Assembly (NCBI GenBank): GCA_947375085.1
Contig: CANCEQ010000065.1
Location: 1-14,039, forward strand
DNA length: 14,039 nucleotides
Direction of reading: 5' to 3'
Source of the DNA: Flavobacteriales bacterium
GTDB lineage: Bacteria > Bacteroidota > Bacteroidia > Flavobacteriales > Crocinitomicaceae
The stretch's first letter is position 1; every line of letters begins with the position of its first letter. The position numbers and the translations under genes were made by a program. This document shows, one piece after another, positions 7,152-14,038 of this stretch. A model generated the notes under the pieces. That model did no database searches. It saw only the letters and a list, made by a program, of their open reading frames with translations, and was not told where the DNA came from.

Positions 7152-7219
7152 AAAATTATTTATGGGTATAACAATTCTCCTTCCTAGTCACATTTGTGAA
7201 AGAAACTAAAAAAGAAGAA
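7142..7219 (-). promoter_or_regulatory. Phe attenuator RNA switch: mutually exclusive protector and antiterminator pairings
   Basis: Two pairings compete in the leader RNA. Protector: the Phe-codon run UUCUUCUUUU (7219-7210) pairs with GGAAGGAGAA (7184-7175) over 10 bp, three of them G·U, around a small UCAC/GUGA hairpin (7199-7188). Antiterminator: GGAAGG (7184-7179) pairs with CCUUCC (7147-7142), the 5' arm of the terminator, supported by an inner stem AAUUGUU (7176-7170) with AAUAAUU (7160-7154, one G·U). A ribosome stalled on Phe codons would mask the protector strand and free the antiterminator. A ribosome reaching the UAG at 7186-7184 would cover GGAAGG and let the terminator form. The pairings were found by eye; no folding energies were computed. 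Confidence 0.82.
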
Positions 7220-7237
7220 ATTGAAATTCTGTGTCAT
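7184..7237 (-). CDS. pheL: Phenylalanine-rich leader peptide of the pheA operon (PheL-type)
   Basis: This 17-codon frame reads MTQNFNFFFFSFFHKCD and ends in TAG. Seven of 17 residues are Phe (codons 5, 7-10, 12 and 13; four TTC, three TTT), with no Tyr or Trp. It lies upstream of prephenate dehydratase, downstream of a consensus promoter, and its stop codon abuts the switch segment GGAAGG. Composition, position and downstream terminator match the phe leader peptide of enteric bacteria ([15 protein letters not shown] in E. coli). Its likely role is to sense charged Phe-tRNA by ribosome stalling; the peptide itself need have no function. The start ATG follows an A-rich stretch (AATACAAA) rather than a Shine-Dalgarno, as expected in Bacteroidota. 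A chance Phe cluster in T-rich DNA is the alternative, but the fit of all the elements makes that unlikely. Confidence 0.88.
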   Translation of the reverse strand: MTQNFNFFFFSFFHKCD

Positions 7238-7265
7238 TTTGTATTTAATTTGTTTTTATTTTGGT

Positions 7266-7293
7266 CAAATATATAACTTATTTTCAATAACAA
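7266..7293 (-). promoter_or_regulatory. Bacteroidota-type promoter of the pheL-pheA operon
   Basis: On the minus strand TATATTTG (7273-7266) is a perfect match to the -7 consensus TAnnTTTG. It is preceded after 17 bp by TTG (7293-7291, inside a run TTTTTG) as the -33 element. Transcription should start near 7260, about 22 nt before the leader-peptide ATG. The -33 element lies only 3 bp beyond the recQ stop codon (7299-7297), so the leader starts where recQ ends. Confidence 0.78.
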
Positions 7294-7296
7294 AAA

Positions 7297-9474
7297 TTAA
7301 TTTGCCATTTCACTCATAAATTTAATACGCATTAATCTTATTTCTTCTTCAGAATAATCACCATCAAATTCATGATATGCTGTCGTTAAATCGTCTGATT
7401 CTGCTTCAGAAAAATATTCATATATCTCTTCCTGATTATCTGTATCCAAAATATCTTCAATGTAATAATTGATGTTAACTCTAGTTCCTGAAGAAACAAT
7501 CGCTTCAATTTCTTCAATTACTTCATCGATTGATTTTCCTAATGCTCTACCAATATCTTCAAGTGGTAATTTTCTATCAATATTTTGAATCAATTGCACT
7601 TTTAATAATGACTTATTTACCAATGACTTAACAATTAAGTCATTTGGACGTTCAATTTCATTATCTATAACATAATTATTTATTAACTCAACAAAAGGCG
7701 CACCATATCTTGCGGCCTTTCCATTTCCAACCCCTTGAATATTCGTTAATTCCTCAATTGTTATCGGGTAATGGAAACACATATCAACTAAAGAAGGTTC
7801 TTGGAAAATAACAAAAGGAGGAATATTATTTTGTTTCGATAAAGATTTTCTTAAGTCAAGAAGCATATTGTACAATACTTCATCAAAAGCTCCACCACCA
7901 CCTGTGATTACTGGTGTTTCATCATCCATCGTAGAGTAATCATGCTCCTTAACAATGGTGAAAGAAACTGGATTTTTAATGAATTCATGCCCTTTTTCTG
8001 TTAATTTCATTACTCCATATGACTCAATATCTTTAGAAATATAACCATAAACCAAAGCTTGACGAATCAAGGAATTCCAGAAATTCTCATCTTTTTCTTT
8101 TCCAATTCCGAAACGAGGAAGTTGATCATGCTTATAACTCTTAATATCAGAAGTAAGATTTCCAACAAGATAAGAACAATAATGTTTACATTTTTGTTGT
8201 TCTTGAAGGTCTACTAGTGATTCAAGTAACATTTTCATGTATTCTTTTCCTTCACTCTTCTCTTTTGGATGTTTACAATTATCACATAATTCGTGGCAAT
8301 TCTCCTCATTGAATTCTTCGCCAAAATAATGTAAAATGAATTTACGACGACAAACTGAAGTTTCAGCAAAAGAAACCATTTCATTTAATAATTGCTTCCC
8401 TATTTCTTGCTCAGCTACTGGTTTACCTTGTAAAAACTTCTCTAGTTTCTCAATATCTTTATAGTTGTAAAAAACCAAACAGTCTCCTTCTCCTCCATCA
8501 CGTCCAGCTCTTCCCGTTTCTTGATAATAACTTTCTAACGATTTTGGAATATCATGATGAATTACAAATCGAACATCTGGTTTATCAATGCCCATTCCAA
8601 AAGCAATCGTTGCTACTATTACAGAAGCATCTTCCATTAAGAACATATCTTGATGTTTAGCTCTAGTAGCAGCATCTAAACCAGCATGATATGGAAGTGC
8701 ATTAATTCCATTCACTTGTAAAAGTTCAGAAAGTTCTTCTACTTTCTTTCTACTCAAACAATAAATAATTCCGCTTTTTCCAGCCTTGGTTCTGATATAT
8801 CTAATTATTTCTTTTTCAACATCTTTTTTAGGCCTAATTTCATAATATAAATTATCTCTATTAAACGATGATTTGAAAACTTTTGCATCCAACATATTCA
8901 AATTCTTTTGAATATCGTATTGTACTTTTGGTGTTGCAGTAGCGGTTAGTGCAATAACTGGGACATTTGATATTTTTTCAAATATTTCTCTAAGCCTTCT
9001 ATATTCAGGTCTAAAGTCATGTCCCCATTCTGAAATACAATGTGCTTCATCAATAGCAAAAAATGAAACATTTACAGAAGTTAAAAAAGCAATATTTTCG
9101 GCTTTTGTAAGAGATTCAGGAGCTACATAAAGTAGCTTCGTTTTTCCTTCTTTAACATCATTTTTAACTTTCGTTATTTCTGTCTTAGTTAAAGAAGAAT
9201 TTAAAAAATGAGCAATATTCTCGTCATCACTAACATTTCGTATCGCATCCACTTGATTTTTCATCAAAGCTATAAGTGGTGAAACGATTACAGCTGTTCC
9301 TTCAAGAAGTAAAGCTGGCAATTGATAGCACATTGATTTTCCTCCACCTGTAGGCATTATGACGAAAGTGTTATTTCCGTCTAAAACATTAGTAATGATA
9401 GCTTCTTGTGTTCCTTTAAAACTATCGAAACCAAAAAATTTACGTAATGCAACTTTTAAATCATACTGAGCCAT
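7297..9474 (-). CDS. recQ: ATP-dependent DNA helicase RecQ
   Basis: This 3'-5' superfamily 2 DNA helicase acts in recombination and repair of stalled or broken forks. Domains in order are: helicase core with Walker A TGGGKS (42-47), DEAH box (142-145) in DEAHCISEWGHDFRP, TATATP (177-182) and motif VI QETGRAGRDG (318-327); an RQC region with zinc cysteines Cys375, Cys393, Cys397 and Cys400; a winged helix (about 415-510); an HRDC domain (about 530-605); and a C-terminal helical extension (about 610-725) ending in an acidic tail, as in other Bacteroidota RecQ proteins of about 730 residues. All key residues are present. A -7-like element lies about 60 bp upstream (9541-9534). There is no dedicated terminator directly after the gene; the first one met is the pheA attenuator. 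Confidence 0.97.
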   Translation of the reverse strand: MAQYDLKVALRKFFGFDSFKGTQEAIITNVLDGNNTFVIMPTGGGKSMCYQLPALLLEGTAVIVSPLIALMKNQVDAIRNVSDDENIAHFLNSSLTKTEITKVKNDVKEGKTKLLYVAPESLTKAENIAFLTSVNVSFFAIDEAHCISEWGHDFRPEYRRLREIFEKISNVPVIALTATATPKVQYDIQKNLNMLDAKVFKSSFNRDNLYYEIRPKKDVEKEIIRYIRTKAGKSGIIYCLSRKKVEELSELLQVNGINALPYHAGLDAATRAKHQDMFLMEDASVIVATIAFGMGIDKPDVRFVIHHDIPKSLESYYQETGRAGRDGGEGDCLVFYNYKDIEKLEKFLQGKPVAEQEIGKQLLNEMVSFAETSVCRRKFILHYFGEEFNEENCHELCDNCKHPKEKSEGKEYMKMLLESLVDLQEQQKCKHYCSYLVGNLTSDIKSYKHDQLPRFGIGKEKDENFWNSLIRQALVYGYISKDIESYGVMKLTEKGHEFIKNPVSFTIVKEHDYSTMDDETPVITGGGGAFDEVLYNMLLDLRKSLSKQNNIPPFVIFQEPSLVDMCFHYPITIEELTNIQGVGNGKAARYGAPFVELINNYVIDNEIERPNDLIVKSLVNKSLLKVQLIQNIDRKLPLEDIGRALGKSIDEVIEEIEAIVSSGTRVNINYYIEDILDTDNQEEIYEYFSEAESDDLTTAYHEFDGDYSEEEIRLMRIKFMSEMAN

Positions 9475-9493
9475 TCGAGTCTATTTATTTGAG

Positions 9494-9509
9494 TTACCTC
9501 TTTAGGTAA
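9494..9509 (-). promoter_or_regulatory. Small hairpin in the recQ 5' untranslated region
   Basis: TTACCT and AGGTAA form a 6-bp stem with a 4-nt loop, 20-35 nt before the recQ ATG on the minus strand. It lies in the predicted leader of recQ. The minus strand has a T-run before it rather than after, so it is not a terminator for recQ-directed transcription. A translational or mRNA-stability role is possible, but chance is not excluded. Confidence 0.3.
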
Positions 9510-9533
9510 AAAAGATGTTGTTTTACGAAAGTA

Positions 9534-9541
9534 CAAAAATA
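9534..9541 (-). promoter_or_regulatory. Putative recQ promoter (-7 element)
   Basis: TATTTTTG on the minus strand matches the Bacteroidota -7 consensus TAnnTTTG. The recQ ATG lies 59 bp downstream. I did not find a TTG at the usual 17-23 bp upstream spacing, so the call rests on the -7 element alone. Confidence 0.5.
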
Positions 9542-9813
9542 ATAGATGTTTTACTAACAGATTTTTCGATTTTTTTTATGATTTTCGATAGGTTTAGCAA
9601 TTTATTAGATAGGTCTAATTATTAACACTATAAGAAATATTCTTTAATTTTTCATCAAATTTAGTTTACCCTGTTTTAATTCTAAACGAATTGAAGTCCT
9701 TAAAATCTCTTATTTAAAATCGTTAAAATCGTTAATAGATAATTTAAGTTAAAAACTTCTGAAAAAATATCGATTGAAAAGAAATAATCAACTTCTTAAT
9801 TCATTCGAATCAT

Positions 9814-9821
9814 TAACTTTG
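9814..9821 (+). promoter_or_regulatory. tatC promoter (-7 element), probably giving a leaderless mRNA
   Basis: TAACTTTG is a perfect TAnnTTTG match, with only seven bases (CAAACCT) between it and the tatC ATG at 9829. With the usual spacing, the transcript would start at or within a few bases of the ATG. I see no convincing -33 TTG at 17-23 bp. Confidence 0.65.
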
Positions 9822-9828
9822 CAAACCT

Positions 9829-10620
9829 ATGGAAGAACAAAAAAATATGTCCTTTTTGGACCATTTAGAGGAATTAAGATGGCGATTAGTGCGATGCGCA
9901 ATAGCTATCCTTATTTTTTCAATAGCAATTTGGTGCTATCAAGAATGGATTATGGATAATCTATTTTTGTCTATGAGTAAATCTTCTTTTATTACTTATC
10001 AACTAATGTGTGATCATTTAGGAATGTGTACTGAAGATTTGAATATAAAAATGCAAAGTACCACCTTATCAGGTCAATTTTCTTATGCCCTAATGATGAG
10101 TATAATGGGAGGTGTGGTAATGGCTTTTCCTTATATTTTTTATCAAATATGGGCTTTTGTTAAACCAGGACTTAAACAAAATGAAAAGTCAATGGCTTCT
10201 GGCTTGGTTTTTTATGTCAGCCTTTTATTTTTCTTAGGTATTCTTTTCGGCTATTTTATAGTTACTCCGCTTTGCGTACAATTTTTCGCTGTTTTCTCAA
10301 TGAGTAAACAAATAGAAAATATACCAACCATTAGTTCATATATGGGACTTATTCTTTCAACTATTTTCTATACAGGCTTATTATTCTTATTACCTGTTGC
10401 CTCATATTTACTAGCCAAACTAGGAATAATCACATCTGAATTTTTAAAGAAATATAGAAAACATGCAATAGTAGGTGTCCTGATTTTAGCAGCTGCCATA
10501 ACTCCTCCTGATATTGTAAGTCAAATTGTTGTTTCGATCCCAATTCTTTTACTATATGAAGTTGGTATTTTTGTAGTTGCAAGAGTTGAAAAAAACAAAA
10601 GAAAAAAAGGTGAATTTTAA
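9829..10620 (+). CDS. tatC: Sec-independent protein translocase subunit TatC
   Basis: TatC is the core inner-membrane subunit of the twin-arginine translocase and recognises twin-arginine signal peptides on folded proteins. Six membrane segments can be placed at about 20-40, 88-112, 123-147, 170-195, 211-224 and 229-251. Hallmarks are the N-terminal MSFLDHLEELRWRL (7-20), FVKPGLKQNE with Phe110 and Glu119 (same nine-residue spacing as the E. coli signal-binding Phe94 and Glu103), and TPPDIVSQ (225-232). The long first periplasmic loop (about 45-85) carries two Cys (61, 67). The C-terminal tail is Lys/Arg-rich. No tatA or tatB gene is in the window, so these must lie elsewhere. The ATG at 9829 is chosen for the family start; the internal ATG at codon 7 (9847) is an alternative, giving a short leader. 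The next gene starts 5 bp after its stop. Confidence 0.95.
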   Translation: MEEQKNMSFLDHLEELRWRLVRCAIAILIFSIAIWCYQEWIMDNLFLSMSKSSFITYQLMCDHLGMCTEDLNIKMQSTTLSGQFSYALMMSIMGGVVMAFPYIFYQIWAFVKPGLKQNEKSMASGLVFYVSLLFFLGILFGYFIVTPLCVQFFAVFSMSKQIENIPTISSYMGLILSTIFYTGLLFLLPVASYLLAKLGIITSEFLKKYRKHAIVGVLILAAAITPPDIVSQIVVSIPILLLYEVGIFVVARVEKNKRKKGEF

Positions 10621-10625
10621 TTGAT

Positions 10626-13088
10626 ATGACTAAATTTTTAAGTTCGTTATTCTTTCTAATTTTACCATTCCTTTATTTTAGTCAGACAACTAAAGTGACT
10701 GGAAATGTAAAGGATGCCATAACGGGTGAAAATATACCTTTTGTTAAAATACAATTTTTAAATTCGAAAATCGGTACAATGTCTGACAGTATTGGAAACT
10801 ATTCTATTGAAAGTTACTATGCTACAGATTCACTTCAATTTATTTTTTTTGGATACCTTACGAATACAATTAGTGTTATAAAAGATCAAGAACAGGTAAT
10901 TAACTGTCAACTTTCAATTCGAGTTACAGAAACAGAAGAAGTTGTCATTAGACCTCCTGATGAATTTCCTTCAACAATATTACACAAACGAATTATTGCC
11001 AATAAAGACATTAACAATAAAGAAAAATTAAAGTCATATGAATATGAATTATATAATAAAGTACAATTCGACATCAATAATCTAAGTGATAAATTTACAG
11101 AACGAGGTATTGTTAAAAAATTAGATTTAGTAATGAATTACCTTGATTCAACAGAAGATGGTAATAGTTATTTGCCTGTAATTATAAGTGAGTCGCTTTC
11201 GGAATATTATTATAAAAATAATCCGAAACGAAAAAAAGAAATAATAAATGCATCGCGTATCACCGGAATTGAAAATGTTAAATTAGATCAATTTGTTGGT
11301 GATATGTATTTAGATATGAATGTATATGATAACTACATAAACATTTTTAATAAAGCATTTGTAAGTCCGATAGCCAATTTTTCAAGATCATTCTATAAAT
11401 TCTATCTTGAAGATTCAACATTCATTGACTCAAAATGGTGTTATAAACTTCGTTTTACACCAAAAAGGACCGGTGATTTAACTTTTGAAGGTGAAATGTG
11501 GATTACTGACACCACATATGCCATCAAAAAAATAAGTGGTAATATTTCACCTGGCGCTAATATAAACTATATCAAAGATTTATACTTTGTTCACGAATTT
11601 AATTTAGTAGCACCAGAAGTATGGATGCTAACTAAAGAAGAAATGATTGCTGATATCAATATTACAGAAAATGGTAAAACTTTTGGTTTATTTGGAAGAA
11701 AATTAGCATCGCGAAAAAACTTTAAAATAAACCAAGTTTATCCTAATGACTTATATAAATCAGATAACACAGTTGAAGTACATCCTGAAGCGAGTAATAG
11801 AGATGAAAATTATTGGAAAGAACATCGTCATGTCCCCCTCTCAACACAAGAAAAAGGTATTAATGAAATGGTTGATTCATTAAATAATCTTCCTGTATTT
11901 AAATCTATAAAAAATATTACGTTTTGCCTATCTACTGGTTATTACCCTGTAAATAAAGTAGAGATTGGAAATTTAAACAGTTTATTTAGTGTAAATCCAA
12001 TTGAACAATACAGATTTGGACTAGCCTTAAGGACTTCAAATAAATTCTCTAAAAAAATTGAATTTGGAGGGAAATTAGCTTATGGAATTGGAGATGAACG
12101 CTTTAAATACGGAGTCACTATTAGAGCTAATCTACCATCTAAAAAAAGAAATTTTTTAAATGCTTATTATAATTATGATATTCAACAAATTGGCCAATCA
12201 TTAAATGCCTCAACAGTAGGTTCAACATTTGGAACGCTATTTAGAACTGGCCCGTTGGATAAATTAACGTTTGTCAATAAAGCAGGAATAAATATAGAAA
12301 AAGATGTAAAAAAGGATTTAGTATTATTTGGTGGATTTGAATGGAAAGAGTATACTGCTTTGGGATTAGCAAATTATGTTAAATATAATACTCAGACATT
12401 AACAAATGATACAATAAATAAAATAAGCTCAAGTGAATTTACTGCTAGAATACGTTGGGCAAAAGACGAAGAATATATTAATGCAACATTCGACAGAACA
12501 TCCATTACTTCAAGATTTCCAATTTTCATATTGCAAGGTGCTTTTGGCGTAAAGGGCTTATTAGGGAGCAATTATAATTACCAGAAAATTGATTTTACAA
12601 TGGACCACACACGCCAAATTGGTGTACTTGGTAATATTCAATATGGTTTTAATGCTGGTTATGTTTTTGGATCTGCTGCTTATCCATTTTTAAAAATTCA
12701 CGAAGGAAATCAATCTTATTGGTTAATGACTACTACTTTTAATAAATTAAATTATTTTGAATTTATTTCAGACAAATATGTTGGTGGGTATGTTGAACAA
12801 CATTTTGGAGGTTTAATATTAAATCGAATTCCTGGAATTAAAAAATTAAAATGGAGACTTGTAGGTTCTACTCGTGCCACTTATGGATCAATCTCCTCTA
12901 AAAGTACAAGAGAAATATTGCTGCCGACCTTTACAAAATCATTTGGAAATATACCCTATGCAGAAGCAACTGCAGGAATTGAAAATATTTTTAAATTAAT
13001 TCGAGTAGATTTAGTTTGGAGATTAACTCATTTGAATCCTGGGGAAAGTCCATTAGGAGTTAGAGCTCGTATGACATTTAATTTTTAA
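10626..13088 (+). CDS. DUF5686 outer-membrane protein with carboxypeptidase regulatory-like N-terminal domain
   Basis: This 820-residue exported protein is widespread in Bacteroidota, with unknown function. It has a signal peptide (about 1-19, hydrophobic FLSSLFFLILPFLYFS), then a carboxypeptidase D regulatory-like beta-sandwich (about 22-105; VTGNVKDAITGENIPFVKIQF), as found at the N-terminus of many outer-membrane proteins of the phylum. The DUF5686 region follows (about 115 to the end). The second half is rich in alternating hydrophobic and polar strands and ends in RARMTFNF; a C-terminal Phe is the usual signature of an outer-membrane beta-barrel. It lacks an obvious TonB box or SusC plug, so it is not a typical TonB-dependent transporter. 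It sits between tatC (5 bp gap) and lptB (23 bp gap), which fits an envelope role; its partner or substrate is unknown. Confidence 0.85.
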   Translation: MTKFLSSLFFLILPFLYFSQTTKVTGNVKDAITGENIPFVKIQFLNSKIGTMSDSIGNYSIESYYATDSLQFIFFGYLTNTISVIKDQEQVINCQLSIRVTETEEVVIRPPDEFPSTILHKRIIANKDINNKEKLKSYEYELYNKVQFDINNLSDKFTERGIVKKLDLVMNYLDSTEDGNSYLPVIISESLSEYYYKNNPKRKKEIINASRITGIENVKLDQFVGDMYLDMNVYDNYINIFNKAFVSPIANFSRSFYKFYLEDSTFIDSKWCYKLRFTPKRTGDLTFEGEMWITDTTYAIKKISGNISPGANINYIKDLYFVHEFNLVAPEVWMLTKEEMIADINITENGKTFGLFGRKLASRKNFKINQVYPNDLYKSDNTVEVHPEASNRDENYWKEHRHVPLSTQEKGINEMVDSLNNLPVFKSIKNITFCLSTGYYPVNKVEIGNLNSLFSVNPIEQYRFGLALRTSNKFSKKIEFGGKLAYGIGDERFKYGVTIRANLPSKKRNFLNAYYNYDIQQIGQSLNASTVGSTFGTLFRTGPLDKLTFVNKAGINIEKDVKKDLVLFGGFEWKEYTALGLANYVKYNTQTLTNDTINKISSSEFTARIRWAKDEEYINATFDRTSITSRFPIFILQGAFGVKGLLGSNYNYQKIDFTMDHTRQIGVLGNIQYGFNAGYVFGSAAYPFLKIHEGNQSYWLMTTTFNKLNYFEFISDKYVGGYVEQHFGGLILNRIPGIKKLKWRLVGSTRATYGSISSKSTREILLPTFTKSFGNIPYAEATAGIENIFKLIRVDLVWRLTHLNPGESPLGVRARMTFNF

Positions 13089-13111
13089 ATTTACCTTTTT
13101 AGACTCAAAAA

Positions 13112-13846
13112 GTGAAACTACATACAAATTTAATTCAAAAAACGTACAAAGGTAGAGCCGTTGTGAAAGGAGTAACTGTTGAAGTAAATCAAGGTGAAAT
13201 AGTTGGATTATTAGGCCCTAATGGAGCAGGGAAAACTACCTCTTTTTATATGATTGTTGGGCTTGTAAAACCGGATCAAGGATCAGTATATCTTGATGAT
13301 TTAGACATTACTGACTATCCAATGTATAAAAGAGCTCAATTAGGAGTAGGATATTTACCACAGGAAGTTTCTGTTTTCAGAAAGTTGAGTGTAGAAGACA
13401 ATATCTTAGCCATTCTTGAGATGACAAAATTGAACAAATCTGAACGTTTAGAACGTTTAGAACAATTATTGGAAGAATTTAGTCTAACACATGTTAGGAA
13501 AAATCTAGGTCACTCACTTTCTGGAGGTGAAAAAAGAAGAACGGAAATAGCTAGAGCTTTGGCTACCAATCCTAAATTTGTATTGTTAGATGAACCATTT
13601 GCTGGTGTCGATCCTATTGCCGTAGAAGATATTCAAAGTATAATCGCTGACCTAAGAAAAAAGAATATAGGTATTCTTATAACCGATCACAACGTACAAG
13701 AAACTCTATCTATAACTGATAGAGCCTATTTATTATTTGAGGGAAATATTCTAAAAGCAGGTACTGCTGAAGAATTGGCTTCAGATGAACAAGTTAGAAA
13801 AGTATATTTAGGTCAGAATTTTGAATTAAGAAGAAAAGAGGTATAA
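13112..13846 (+). CDS. lptB: LPS export ABC transporter ATP-binding protein LptB
   Basis: LptB is the cytoplasmic ATPase of the LptBFGC complex that extracts lipopolysaccharide from the inner membrane and pushes it along the Lpt bridge to the outer membrane. Motifs are Walker A GPNGAGKT (35-42), Q-loop PQE (83-85), signature LSGGEKRR (136-143), Walker [14 protein letters not shown] (156-168) and H-loop TDHNV (191-195). The stretch from [12 protein letters not shown] to [18 protein letters not shown] and the C-terminal [12 protein letters not shown] are typical of LptB rather than a generic ABC ATPase. Length (244) is normal. The start is GTG at 13112, which gives the family N-terminus ([20 protein letters not shown]). 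The membrane partners LptF and LptG are not in the window. The stop is followed within four bases by a hairpin. Confidence 0.95.
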   Translation: MKLHTNLIQKTYKGRAVVKGVTVEVNQGEIVGLLGPNGAGKTTSFYMIVGLVKPDQGSVYLDDLDITDYPMYKRAQLGVGYLPQEVSVFRKLSVEDNILAILEMTKLNKSERLERLEQLLEEFSLTHVRKNLGHSLSGGEKRRTEIARALATNPKFVLLDEPFAGVDPIAVEDIQSIIADLRKKNIGILITDHNVQETLSITDRAYLLFEGNILKAGTAEELASDEQVRKVYLGQNFELRRKEV

Positions 13847-13870
13847 AAAAAGGTCATCTTTCGATGACCT
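13845..13870 (-). terminator. Intrinsic terminator between convergent lptB and the small lipoprotein gene
   Basis: AGGTCATC (13851-13858), loop TTTC and GATGACCT (13863-13870) form a perfect 8-bp stem. On the minus strand the loop is GAAA and the hairpin is followed by seven U residues (one inside the stem), running into the lptB stop codon. This is a good terminator for the small minus-strand gene. On the + strand no U-tract follows, so it serves lptB weakly at best. Confidence 0.85.
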
Positions 13871-13894
13871 CAAATATCTTAAATTGATAGTAAC

Positions 13895-14038
13895 TTATTT
13901 TGAAGCTACATCATTGTTTTCAATCGTATTTACACTTCCATAAGCATCGCAATGACCACCACCTTTAGATGAAGCACAAGCTGCAAAAACAACTGATAAA
14001 ACTACTGCGATAATTGATAAAGTTAAAATTCTTTTCAT
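13895..14038 (-). CDS. Small putative lipoprotein (47 residues)
   Basis: A complete 47-codon frame begins MKRILTLSIIAVVLSVVFAA, a typical lipoprotein signal peptide with two basic residues and a hydrophobic core. A lipobox-like FAAC follows (Cys21 as lipidation site; Phe at -3 is less common than Leu). The mature part is only 27 residues: CASSKGGGHCDAYG (21-34), with a second Cys (Cys30), then an acidic-polar tail ending NDVASK. I do not recognise a named family. Small lipoproteins of this kind are frequent in Bacteroidota and usually uncharacterised. It is supported by the signal sequence and by a terminator placed 24 bp after its stop in the matching direction. The upstream region lies outside the window, so promoter and operon partners are unknown. 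Confidence 0.78.
   Translation of the reverse strand: MKRILTLSIIAVVLSVVFAACASSKGGGHCDAYGSVNTIENNDVASK

Larger units (their letters stand above)
9475..9828. other. 354-bp divergent intergenic region between recQ and tatC with repeats
   Basis: No gene or RNA I recognise lies here. Besides the two promoter candidates it holds a 16-bp interrupted palindrome ATTAGATAGGTCTAAT (9604-9619, 6-bp arms), a direct repeat GATAGGTTTA / GATAGGTCTA (9587-9596 and 9608-9617, starts 21 bp apart, about two helical turns) and a 9-bp tandem repeat AAAATCGTT (9716-9733). The region is very AT-rich. It is long for a promoter region in this compact window, so a regulator site or small RNA is possible but not shown. 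Confidence 0.6.

Noticed and set aside
7094..7296. T-box or amino-acid riboswitch for the pheA operon
   Set aside because: The leader is too short and I see no T-box consensus. Leader-peptide attenuation fits better.
9774..9959. 61-residue + strand frame overlapping the tatC start in another frame
   Set aside because: Most of it lies in the shadow of tatC, and its upstream part crosses the tatC promoter.
13851..13870. Terminator of lptB on the + strand
   Set aside because: The T-run lies on the minus-strand side only; on the + strand the hairpin is followed by CAAATATC. It is assigned to the minus-strand gene.
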